Source of the DNA: UBA6059 sp965227155
Lineage (GTDB): Bacteria; Bacteroidota; Bacteroidia; Cytophagales; Cyclobacteriaceae
Length of the DNA stretch: 64,000 nucleotides
Assembly (NCBI GenBank): GCA_965227155.1
Contig: OZ245731.1
Location: 2,604,001-2,668,000, forward strand
Reading direction: 5' to 3'
Part shown: in pieces, positions 25,201 through 31,787 of the stretch
Layout: each line of letters begins with the position of its first letter
How positions within the stretch are numbered: the first letter of the stretch is position 1
Notes under the pieces: model-generated
What the model saw: only the letters and a program-made list of their open reading frames with translations
What the model was told of the DNA's origin: nothing
The model's database searches: none
Made by a program: the position numbers and the translations under genes

Positions 25201-26556
25201 TTAGTAGTAGAAGACCAAAACTTTGGGGATGCGTTCTGCTACCATCTCAGTTGTAGCCTGGCCATTTTTGTATTGATCATTGGCTGGTTCAAATCGGATC
25301 GACATTTCCGGTAAGTCTTCAATACGGAATGAATGTTGGTCATCTTTGAATATCCTAAAATGGCCCATCACATTTCCACTCAAAGAAAGACCATAAGATT
25401 CTGCGGAAACCTGTATTTGGCCGAAAAAAGGATGGTTGTAGATACCCACATAATCAGTATGATTCTGCAAATCAGCTGCTTGAGTCTTTTGCGGTGACTC
25501 AACTTTAAACCTACTCAGGGAAGGTTCACAAGATGAGCTTCCTACTTTTGCCGCCAGGATTGTTTTAATTAAATCAATGATGCTTTCCTCCTGTTCCGAC
25601 AGGAACATATAAGTGTTGACCTGATGGACCACTATCATTTCTGATTTAGGGAAGATATATAGTTTCTGGCCTCCAAGACCACTCGCATAAATACAAGGCT
25701 CACTAAATGAAGCACGATCGATCCACCACAGATAGCCATATCCAAATGTGCCTGTTTCCCTATCTGCAGAGTGCAGGGCCGTACTCCTGCTGATCCACCC
25801 CTTAGGAATGATCTGCTTGTCTTCCCAACGGCCATCATTTAATATCAATTGACCATATCGGGCCAGGTCTCTGGCAGACATTTTAAATAAATAAGCAGGG
25901 TGTATCGATTCCTCGTCATATCGGTAATAAGCATCTTCCAACCTAAAGTCCTCCATACCTATTGACTCTGCGATATGCTCTTTAAAAGCCTGAAACAATG
26001 CATCGCCGGTTGTCTGCTCGAAAATGGTGGCAAGCACATTGAAGTCCCAATTGTTGTAAAAGAATTGCTCTCCGGGTTTGGCACTGCCTCGTTCCGGTCG
26101 ATTGCTTTTCATACTTTGGGGCTCATAAGCTGCCGGGTGGTAGATGCCCGAGCGGGCAGCGAGCAGATCCTCGATCCTTGCAGAGCGCTCAGCTTTAGTC
26201 AGACCAAGCTTATCGTTAATGTTTAGCTCTTCTAGTGTGGTGGCCAGATTGATCTTACCTTGTGCTTCATAAATGCCAAAAAGTGAGCTAACCAGGCTCT
26301 TTCTCATCGAGTGAAGCATAAATCGGCGGCTAATGTCGCCATAACTGCTTACTATTTTACCACGGTGTGTCACTAAGTAAGTTGCAGTATTCATCTCTGC
26401 TAATTTGTTTTCCACCTGCTCCAATAGTATTTGGTTGAAACCTGCTTGCTCTGGCTCATCATATTGTTGCCAGGGCTGTGCAAGGCTGACTATTGGCATT
26501 ATTGCTATGATAAATGAGATGATTATTGTGATGGTGTATTTGATTAATCCTAGCAT
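25201..26556 (-). CDS. Secreted serine hydrolase, class C beta-lactamase family
   Basis: This 451-residue protein belongs to the serine beta-lactamase-like (PF00144) superfamily, whose members act on penicillin-like, ester or peptide substrates. A signal peptide or anchor is seen in the first 26 residues (IIISFIIAIMPIVSLAQ). The catalytic SxxK motif is S83-M-R-K86 (HSMRKSLVSS), and the YxN motif is Y167-N-N169 (FFYNNWDFN). The third motif is probably the GLGGQ segment. It would act in the periplasm. Its start lies 12 bases after the stop of the DUF6249-type gene, so both belong to one operon driven by the ECF-type promoter at 26928-26956. The substrate cannot be told; a true beta-lactamase role is unlikely on sequence alone. 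Confidence 0.88.
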   Translation of the reverse strand: MLGLIKYTITIIISFIIAIMPIVSLAQPWQQYDEPEQAGFNQILLEQVENKLAEMNTATYLVTHRGKIVSSYGDISRRFMLHSMRKSLVSSLFGIYEAQGKINLATTLEELNINDKLGLTKAERSARIEDLLAARSGIYHPAAYEPQSMKSNRPERGSAKPGEQFFYNNWDFNVLATIFEQTTGDALFQAFKEHIAESIGMEDFRLEDAYYRYDEESIHPAYLFKMSARDLARYGQLILNDGRWEDKQIIPKGWISRSTALHSADRETGTFGYGYLWWIDRASFSEPCIYASGLGGQKLYIFPKSEMIVVHQVNTYMFLSEQEESIIDLIKTILAAKVGSSSCEPSLSRFKVESPQKTQAADLQNHTDYVGIYNHPFFGQIQVSAESYGLSLSGNVMGHFRIFKDDQHSFRIEDLPEMSIRFEPANDQYKNGQATTEMVAERIPKVLVFYY

Positions 26557-26568
26557 GATTTTTTGAGT

Positions 26569-26901
26569 TTAATCCTTGTGAAAAAGTCTGTAATAGAGCA
26601 CCAGAGTGGTGCCCACAAAAAACATGACCGGTGCGAAATACAATGGCAATTCGATGAAGCCGGGAAATAACCCTGAGCTTTCTAAAATCACCCCGGTAAG
26701 CATACCCAGTCCTGCGCCAATTAAAGCCATGCCATATTTCAAGGCTTCTTTGAATGTGTTTTTCTGATAGCTTGAAGGGTCAAGCCCCTTGTCAATCAGC
26801 GACATTTTTTCTTTATGCCTGATCTGTGAAGACACATAATAAATAACGGATATCAAGAGTGATACCGAGAAGACCATTAATGCAATTCCTATTAATTCCA
26901 T
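26569..26901 (-). CDS. Small membrane protein, DUF6249-like
   Basis: This 110-residue protein has three predicted membrane helices: residues about 4-26, 54-76 and 85-105. Between the first two lies a cytoplasmic stretch KEKMSLIDKGLDPSSYQKNT, which resembles the DUF6249 family (from memory) often encoded beside ECF sigma factors. No enzymatic motif is visible. The gene is divergent from the ECF sigma gene, and its predicted leader from the mirrored promoter is about 20 nt. It leads the operon with the serine hydrolase. A role in the envelope response is inferred only from context. Confidence 0.75.
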   Translation of the reverse strand: MELIGIALMVFSVSLLISVIYYVSSQIRHKEKMSLIDKGLDPSSYQKNTFKEALKYGMALIGAGLGMLTGVILESSGLFPGFIELPLYFAPVMFFVGTTLVLYYRLFHKD

Positions 26902-26927
26902 AATTTGAATTTTTGATTTGCTTGATT

Positions 26928-26956
26928 GACGGGAAGCAGTGGCAGGTCGGTTACAA
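26928..26956 (-). promoter_or_regulatory. ECF-type promoter for the DUF6249-serine hydrolase operon
   Basis: On the minus strand TTGTAACC (26956 to 26949), a 17-nt spacer and CGTC (26931 to 26928) match the AAC/CGTC pattern of ECF sigma promoters. It is the mirror image of the promoter at 26966-26994. Transcription would start about 20 nt before the 26901 start codon. Confidence 0.7.
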
Positions 26957-26965
26957 AAAAAATTC

Positions 26966-26994
26966 TTGTAACCGGGTGTAGCTCCAAACCCGTC
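26966..26994 (+). promoter_or_regulatory. ECF-type autoregulatory promoter of the sigma factor operon
   Basis: TTGTAACC at 26966-26973, a 17-nt spacer and CGTC at 26991-26994 fit the ECF consensus. The predicted start is near 27001, which excludes the longer reading frame upstream and supports ATG 27007 as the sigma factor start. It forms an inverted repeat with the minus-strand copy 9 nt away. Confidence 0.7.
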
Positions 26995-27006
26995 ATGGGA
27001 TTAGAT

Positions 27007-27576
27007 ATGAAAGACGATCTGGAATTAATTGACGAAATATTGGAACGGGATTCTGCCCAGGCTTTATCCCTGTTGGTGCGAAAGCACCAGGCCAGTGTTT
27101 ACAACCTGATCGTAAAGGTGGTACGCAATCGCGAGCTTGCAGAGGAACTGGCCCAGGATGCTTTCTTGAAAAGTCTGCAAGCACTCCATACCCTTGAAGA
27201 CCGTACAAAATATAAGCCCTGGCTTTTGCGCATGGCTTATCATCTGGCGATTGATAAGGTACGGCTCAAGAAAATTTCACAGTCTGACATTGAGGAAAGT
27301 CCACTGCCAATCACGGAGCATGAAAAGACACCTGACCCGCTGGCTCAACTGCAACAGGCAGAGCGTAAAAAGCAGGTAGGCTTGATGCTTGAGCAGCTCG
27401 ATGAGGTGGACAGGGCATTGATGACGCTTTATTACCTTGAAGAGCTGAGTGTACAGGAAGTAGCTGATGCCATGGCCTTATCAGTCAGCAATGTAAAAGT
27501 GCGATTGATGCGGGCCCGGCAACAACTAAAGGAAAAATTGAGACGTCAATCTTTTAACAAAGAAGAATTGTACTAA
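27007..27576 (+). CDS. ECF-subfamily RNA polymerase sigma factor
   Basis: This is a group 4 (ECF) sigma factor that directs RNA polymerase to a small set of promoters, usually in response to an envelope signal. From ATG 27007 it has 189 residues. Region 2 covers about residues 20-95 (ELAEELAQDAFLKSLQALHT, then PWLLRMAYHLAIDKVR). Region 4 covers about residues 130-182 (DRALMTLYYLEELSVQEVAD and NVKVRLMRARQQLKEKL). The frame is open to 26926, but those codons lie across its own promoter. A small membrane protein gene follows one base after its stop and may be the anti-sigma factor. The mirrored promoters predict that it controls itself and the divergent operon. Confidence 0.93.
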   Translation: MKDDLELIDEILERDSAQALSLLVRKHQASVYNLIVKVVRNRELAEELAQDAFLKSLQALHTLEDRTKYKPWLLRMAYHLAIDKVRLKKISQSDIEESPLPITEHEKTPDPLAQLQQAERKKQVGLMLEQLDEVDRALMTLYYLEELSVQEVADAMALSVSNVKVRLMRARQQLKEKLRRQSFNKEELY

Positions 27577-27577
27577 G

Positions 27578-27913
27578 ATGGAAGAAGAAAAAGATGAATT
27601 ACTGGATAAAACACTCCGATCAATGGATCATGAGCTGCCGGACAGGGAGCTTTCCGGTTTGATTATGCAGCGGGTCTCCCTCAAAGGTGGACGCATTAGG
27701 GAGCGAAAGGACTACATGCGCTGGCTACCTGTTGTGCTGGCTGGTAGTTTTGGTATTGCAGCTTTGGTCTTTGCAATACTGCTGCTGCCACAGGCTACCC
27801 AAATCAATATCCCCTGGCAGGATGGGCGGGTGCAATTGCTGTTTGGCGTTGCTACAGTAGGCTTTGGCTGGCTGATGATCCAGGGTTTTGAGGTGTTGTT
27901 AAGGAAATGGTAA
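27578..27913 (+). CDS. Small membrane protein, candidate anti-sigma factor
   Basis: This 111-residue protein has an N-terminal cytoplasmic part of about 45 residues (DELLDKTLRSMDHELPDREL) and two predicted membrane helices, near residues 48-68 and 82-104. There is no zinc-binding HxxxCxxC motif, so it is not a classic ZAS anti-sigma factor. It starts one base after the ECF sigma stop, the normal place for a membrane-bound anti-sigma partner. I did not recognise a named family. Function as an anti-sigma factor is an inference from position and topology. The stop codon lies inside the 5' arm of a hairpin. Confidence 0.72.
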   Translation: MEEEKDELLDKTLRSMDHELPDRELSGLIMQRVSLKGGRIRERKDYMRWLPVVLAGSFGIAALVFAILLLPQATQINIPWQDGRVQLLFGVATVGFGWLMIQGFEVLLRKW

Positions 27914-27941
27914 ATAGAGCGCTTAATATTCACTCTATTTT
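27912..27941. terminator. Hairpin terminator between the sigma operon and hepT
   Basis: An 8-bp stem (AAATAGAG at 27912-27919 with CTCTATTT at 27933-27940) has a 13-nt loop and a short T-run. The genes on either side converge, so it may serve both. The stem is A/T-rich and moderate. Confidence 0.5.
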
Positions 27942-27962
27942 GAAAGGATTATATTGAATGCA

Positions 27963-28292
27963 TTATAATCGATTGGAAACTTCTTCTTTAAGTGGTCTTA
28001 GATGCTTCTTCAAAATTGCCCAAACAATCGAATTATCAATACTGTCATAAGCATGAATAATTCGGTTTCGAAATCCAATGATCTGCTTCGCATATTTAAG
28101 CGATTGGTCAGGACATTCTTTCAAGTATTTATTGACTGCTTCTCCTAAAATAGATAATTGCCTCTCAACGGCACTCTGGGTCTTTATATCTTTTGAGTAT
28201 TTATCAAAATTTTCAATATCAGCAGTAAACTGATTGATAAATTCAATAGCAGTAAGAATATCAGATAAGTACTTCCTTCCTCTCTCCGTCAT
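27963..28292 (-). CDS. hepT: HepT-family ribonuclease-fold toxin (DUF86)
   Basis: HepT proteins are HEPN-domain toxins of type VII toxin-antitoxin pairs. In studied systems they cleave RNA and are silenced when the partner MntA adds AMP to a tyrosine. From ATG 28292 the protein has 109 residues. The HEPN motif R-x4-H-x-Y is seen as R75-N-R-I-I-H80-A-Y82, with both the catalytic residues and the modifiable tyrosine present. The gene overlaps the end of mntA by 32 bases, which indicates coupled translation. A longer start at 28316 would add eight residues. The pair lies in an AT-rich accessory stretch. Confidence 0.9.
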   Translation of the reverse strand: MTERGRKYLSDILTAIEFINQFTADIENFDKYSKDIKTQSAVERQLSILGEAVNKYLKECPDQSLKYAKQIIGFRNRIIHAYDSIDNSIVWAILKKHLRPLKEEVSNRL

Positions 28293-28596
28293 AAATGAGG
28301 ACTTTCGTTCTTTCAATACTATTCCTTAAAATGGGGTTACGAATTGAAGCGTTGGTGAGAAGATCAATTTTTTTGCCAAATAAGTTTTCCAAATTATCCC
28401 ATAGATTCATTAATGCCTCTCCTCGCTCCAAGGGATCAGCAATATCCAATTCTACTAGTAAATCAATATCACTACGTTGGGTATCGAAATGGTCGGTTAC
28501 TGAAGAGCCAAATGCATAAAGCTTTTTGACCTTATTAGCATTGCAGATATCTCTAAATGCGTTAATCCGACTATTGATTTCTTCTTTAATTCCCAT
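28261..28596 (-). CDS. mntA: MntA-family nucleotidyltransferase antitoxin
   Basis: MntA is a minimal nucleotidyltransferase that neutralises HepT by transferring AMP. The protein has 111 residues. The nucleotidyltransferase signature is G30-S31 followed by D43-I-D45 (YAFGSSVTDHFDTQRSDIDL). Eleven residues separate the GS pair and the first Asp, one more than the usual ten. It precedes hepT with overlap, the normal order. A consensus promoter ends five bases before the ATG, so the mRNA may be leaderless. The alternative reading, a generic Cas-unrelated NTase, is unlikely given the partner. Confidence 0.9.
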   Translation of the reverse strand: MGIKEEINSRINAFRDICNANKVKKLYAFGSSVTDHFDTQRSDIDLLVELDIADPLERGEALMNLWDNLENLFGKKIDLLTNASIRNPILRNSIERTKVLIYDGERKEVLI

Positions 28597-28601
28597 TATA
28601 A

Positions 28602-28631
28602 CAAATATAGAGATATATTTTCACCATCAAA
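28602..28631 (-). promoter_or_regulatory. Promoter of mntA-hepT
   Basis: On the minus strand TTTG (28631 to 28628), an 18-nt spacer and TATATTTG (28609 to 28602) match the Bacteroidota consensus. The mntA ATG begins at 28596, five bases after the -7 box, which suggests a leaderless or nearly leaderless transcript. Confidence 0.75.
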
Positions 28632-28660
28632 TTTGCCTGAAGCAGACTTTAAATTGAAAT

Positions 28661-28680
28661 GGGGCACTCGAAAGGTGCCC
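28661..28680 (-). terminator. Possible weak terminator after the beta-barrel gene
   Basis: A 6-bp stem (GGGCAC at 28662-28667 with GTGCCC at 28675-28680) and a 7-nt loop lie downstream of the minus-strand barrel gene. The following minus-strand sequence is T-rich but interrupted, so termination is uncertain. Confidence 0.35.
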
Positions 28681-28708
28681 GCTAGCTTTCTGGCCAACTG
28701 CAGCCTGG

Positions 28709-29413
28709 TCAGTAAAAGTCGAATAGATAATATAACCTCAAACTGTACATCATTACACTTAGATCCTCATTATATGGAAACCCGCTTGGGGCATAAAGTA
28801 TTTTGACTTCAAGTTTTGTATTTTCCATTAATTCAAAATTCACAAGTGCGTTATAACTGGTAAATTGGATATCATGGGTCCGAGGAATCGGATTAATAAA
28901 TTCATAGGATTTATTGTGGTTAATTATTGTGACTCCAATTCCATAGCTTATTTTATTTCTGTATATCAAATTGAAGTTGTGGTCAATAAGAAAAGATTTT
29001 ATGTATGAATGATCTGTAGATACAAATGCTGAATCGCCATTTGGACCTATAGTGCCAGTGAATTCCTTACTATTGGTTACTGAGTATATTTCATCATACC
29101 GAAGATTAGGATAATACTCAACTGCTATTTTATTAGTTAGATTAAATTGAAATCCAATATTTAAGCTCAACCCCTGAATATTTTTTTCATAGCTGTAAGG
29201 CCTTGTGATATCTGAAGGTCGCACGCCATTGAAGTTAAATGCATTCATAGCTGTGGTTCTGAATGTTAGGCCTGCAGTGGGGTGAAATCTTCCTTTAGTA
29301 TTATCAACCTGGCTCTGTGCAGTACCATTATGCACTAATATGAAAAACAAAAATGACTTGATTATTAGGAGTTTGGGAATAGATGTATTCAAAAAATACT
29401 CAGTGGAAATCAT
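28709..29413 (-). CDS. Predicted outer-membrane beta-barrel protein, unassigned
   Basis: This 234-residue protein has a hydrophobic N-terminal segment (LLIIKSFLFFILVHNGTAQS) that looks like a signal peptide. It then shows alternating polar and aromatic strands such as GLSLNIGFQFNLTNKIAVEY and KISYGIGVTIINHNKSYEF, and it ends with an aromatic residue (LRLYYLFDFY). That pattern fits an outer-membrane barrel of about 8-10 strands. I do not recognise a named family. It lies alone between the toxin-antitoxin pair and an empty stretch, in AT-rich DNA unlike the neighbouring metabolic genes. Recent acquisition is possible but not shown. Confidence 0.7.
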   Translation of the reverse strand: MISTEYFLNTSIPKLLIIKSFLFFILVHNGTAQSQVDNTKGRFHPTAGLTFRTTAMNAFNFNGVRPSDITRPYSYEKNIQGLSLNIGFQFNLTNKIAVEYYPNLRYDEIYSVTNSKEFTGTIGPNGDSAFVSTDHSYIKSFLIDHNFNLIYRNKISYGIGVTIINHNKSYEFINPIPRTHDIQFTSYNALVNFELMENTKLEVKILYAPSGFPYNEDLSVMMYSLRLYYLFDFY

Positions 29414-29779
29414 GAATCAGAAAATAGCATTTTATATAACTGTTTTAAGAACAACGATAATTAGCGCAATTATAATACTATATCTAACTTCATTGTTGTC
29501 AAACTATCGTTGAATGACTTGGTTTTGTCATCTGAGCCGGACAGTCCAGTTTAACCCAATTCAAATGCCCGACTCTCACCAATTCTACTAATTGCAGGAT
29601 CGGTATACCAACCAGAGACAATACATAGGGTTTGTCAATGCGATGCAATCACTGTTCTCTACCGCCTCGTTACACTAGTCTGCCGTAACGGTAGTGAAGG
29701 CATGAAACGAGGGCGATTGGTGTCCAAACAAAAGCAATTAAAAGCCCAAACATTCCTGCACAATCCTTGTTTTTTTGGC
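29414..29779. other. Non-coding gap with inverted repeats, no gene recognised
   Basis: No convincing gene is seen. The stretch holds an 8-bp inverted repeat with distant arms (CAACGATA at 29452-29459 and TATCGTTG at 29505-29512). It also holds a bulged hairpin (CTACCG at 29659-29664 plus GTTAC at 29669-29673 against GTAACGGTAG at 29685-29694). A 49-codon minus-strand frame at 29499-29648 is probably chance. No promoter match was found for the gene at 29780. Confidence 0.5.
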
Positions 29780-30172
29780 ATGCAAAACTGGCAATCGATC
29801 ACGCTAAAGGCGGCAGCTATCTACAATATTTTGTGGGGTGCCTGGGTGGTACTCTTTCCGCAGCAGTTTTTTGAGCTTACCGGTATGGATTTGATCAACC
29901 ACCCCATGGTATGGCAGGGGATGGGTATGGTCATTGGTGTATATGGTCTGGGGTATTGGTGGGCAAGCTACGATCCAGTACGCCACTGGCCTATTATTGC
30001 GGTAGGATTTTTAGGAAAGATTTTTGGTCCTTTAGGATTTGTTATGAATTACCTGATGGGTGCAGTACCCGCTACCTTTGCTTATACGCTCATAACCAAC
30101 GACTTGATTTGGTGGTTGCCGTTTGGGCTTATTCTCTATGAGGTGCACAAAAAGGGATGGGCATTAGCATAA
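29780..30172 (+). CDS. Small integral membrane protein with four helices
   Basis: I place the start at ATG 29780 (MQNWQSITLKAAAIYNILWG), which gives 130 residues; the frame is open to 29702, but those codons are basic and not membrane-like. Four hydrophobic segments are predicted, near residues 10-30, 42-62, 70-95 and 98-122. Motifs include NILWGAWVVLFPQQFFELTG and LGYWWASYDP. I do not recognise a named family or an enzymatic motif. It overlaps the DoxX-like gene by 16 bases, so the two are coupled and may form one membrane unit. Its function is unknown. Confidence 0.72.
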   Translation: MQNWQSITLKAAAIYNILWGAWVVLFPQQFFELTGMDLINHPMVWQGMGMVIGVYGLGYWWASYDPVRHWPIIAVGFLGKIFGPLGFVMNYLMGAVPATFAYTLITNDLIWWLPFGLILYEVHKKGWALA

Positions 30173-30534
30173 AAGCATTGAGCCTTTACCTGCAGGCAGC
30201 ATTCTATACCATCGCAGGAGTCAATCATTTTGTAAACCCTGGGTTTTATCTGCCACTTATTCCAGATTACCTACCCTTTCCGGATGTGATTAATACATTG
30301 AGCGGATTAGTGGAAATAGTCCTGGGGCTTGGACTGGTTTTTACCACCACAAGGAAAATAGCTGCTCTGGGCATAACAGCGATGTTGATTGCTTTTGTTC
30401 CCTCACATGTTTATTTCATTCAATTGGGCAGCTGTGTCGATGGCGGTCTTTGTGTGCCGGAGTGGCTTGGTTGGGCCCGGTTGATCGTTATTCATCCATT
30501 ATTGATCTTGTGGGCCCTGGTTCACCGCCGGTAA
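30157..30534 (+). CDS. DoxX-like small membrane protein
   Basis: This 125-residue protein has four predicted membrane helices. The N-terminal motif AFYTIAGVNHFVNPGFYLPL and the central SGLVEIVLGLGLVFTTTRK resemble the DoxX and MauE-like group, which includes subunits of quinol-linked membrane enzymes. Two cysteines occur in a periplasmic loop (GSCVDGGLCVP) and might form a disulfide. It starts 16 bases before the stop of the upstream membrane protein gene and is followed by the carA promoter. A precise function cannot be stated. Confidence 0.8.
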   Translation: MGISIKALSLYLQAAFYTIAGVNHFVNPGFYLPLIPDYLPFPDVINTLSGLVEIVLGLGLVFTTTRKIAALGITAMLIAFVPSHVYFIQLGSCVDGGLCVPEWLGWARLIVIHPLLILWALVHRR

Positions 30535-30629
30535 TTTCCTCCATTATACCAATAAAACTATCTCTTAATGCAGTATGGGGGTCTTAGACGGATTACTGAC
30601 AACTATCCTATTTCTTTGATCATCACAGC

Positions 30630-30660
30630 CTTGCATCCATATCGATTCTTCTTATTTTTG
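30630..30660 (+). promoter_or_regulatory. Promoter of carA-eno
   Basis: CTTG at 30630-30633, a 19-nt spacer and TATTTTTG at 30653-30660 match the Bacteroidota consensus with one change in the -33 element. The carA ATG is 19 nt downstream. Confidence 0.75.
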
Positions 30661-30679
30661 CCCAAAATAAATCCCACCT

Positions 30680-31783
30680 ATGAAGCGAACCACCAGACCC
30701 CCGGCTGTCTTAATGCTACAAGACGGCACAGTATTTCACGGCACTGCAGTTGGACTCATCGGTACAACCGGTGGCGAGATATGCTTTAACACGGGCATGA
30801 CTGGCTATCAGGAGATTTATACGGACCCTAGCTATTATGGACAAATCGTGGTAAACACCACTTCCCATATAGGTAACTACGGGGCTACCAATGATGAGCA
30901 GGAGTCTGACCACCCGCAAATCAGTGGTCTTGTAGTGAATAGCTTTTCTGAAATATACAGTCGTGATACTGCTACAGAAAGCCTGGATGAATACCTGAAG
31001 CGCACTAAGACTGTAGGAATAGCCAGTGTAGATGTACGCAAAATTGTAAGGCACATTCGCAATAAAGGCGCCATGAATGCGATCATTAGCAGTGAGGTGC
31101 TTGACGAAAATGTATTGCAGCAGCAGTTGAATAATGTGCCTAGTATGGAGCAGCTGGAGTTGTCATCTAAAGTGACTTGCAAGGAGCCGTACTATGTGGG
31201 CGATAGCAATGCACAATATAAAGTGGCAGTGCTGGATCTTGGCTGTAAAAAGTCTATCCTGAAAAACTTTAGCACCCGGGGTGTATTTTGTAAGGTGTTT
31301 CCTGCACAAACAAACCTGGCTGAAATGGAAAAATGGAATCCCGATGGGTATTTTATATCCAATGGTCCCGGGGATCCTGCGGCCACAGCTTACGCTACCG
31401 AAACGGTAAAGGCCATTCTTGACAAAGATTATCCTATGTTTGGAATTTGTTTGGGGCACCAAATTCTGGCCCAGGCCTGCAATATCAAAACCTATAAGAT
31501 GCACCATGGGCACAGAGGATTGAACCACCCGGTGAAAAACCTGAAAACAGGTAAATGCGAAATGACCAGTCAGAACCATGGTTTCTCCGTAGAGCTTAAT
31601 GGCCTGGAAAACCATCCTGATGTGGAACTAACGCATCTGAATTTAAATGATAAAACAGTAGCTGGGATCAAACTTAAAAATAAGAGGGCCTTCTCGGTGC
31701 AGTATCACCCGGAGGCGTCTCCCGGCCCACATGATTCCCGATATTTATTTGATGATTTTATTGCATTAATAAACCAAAACTAA
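30680..31783 (+). CDS. carA: Carbamoyl phosphate synthase small subunit
   Basis: CarA is the glutaminase subunit that supplies ammonia to CarB for carbamoyl phosphate, used for pyrimidines and arginine. It has 367 residues (382 in E. coli). The N-terminal domain includes GGEICFNTGMTGYQEIYTDP. The class I amidotransferase domain shows the catalytic Cys in FGICLGHQIL and His/Glu in VQYHPEASPGPHDS, so the triad is complete. No carB lies in the window, so the large subunit is encoded elsewhere. eno follows after 4 bases, and the two form an operon from the promoter at 30630-30660. Confidence 0.98.
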   Translation: MKRTTRPPAVLMLQDGTVFHGTAVGLIGTTGGEICFNTGMTGYQEIYTDPSYYGQIVVNTTSHIGNYGATNDEQESDHPQISGLVVNSFSEIYSRDTATESLDEYLKRTKTVGIASVDVRKIVRHIRNKGAMNAIISSEVLDENVLQQQLNNVPSMEQLELSSKVTCKEPYYVGDSNAQYKVAVLDLGCKKSILKNFSTRGVFCKVFPAQTNLAEMEKWNPDGYFISNGPGDPAATAYATETVKAILDKDYPMFGICLGHQILAQACNIKTYKMHHGHRGLNHPVKNLKTGKCEMTSQNHGFSVELNGLENHPDVELTHLNLNDKTVAGIKLKNKRAFSVQYHPEASPGPHDSRYLFDDFIALINQN

Positions 31784-31787
31784 AATT

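Noticed and set aside
25201..26556. A true beta-lactamase conferring resistance
   Set aside because: The SxxK and YxN motifs are shared by many peptidases and esterases; sequence alone does not support drug hydrolysis.
29499..29648. A 49-codon minus-strand frame beginning with TTG
   Set aside because: No ATG, no start signal and no recognised likeness; chance or a decayed fragment cannot be told apart.
25191..30660. Transposon or insertion sequence as the carrier of the accessory segment
   Set aside because: No transposase or integrase gene and no flanking repeats were found, so a mobile element cannot be claimed.
30680..31783. Presence of carB next to carA
   Set aside because: The next gene is eno; no CarB-like sequence occurs in the window.
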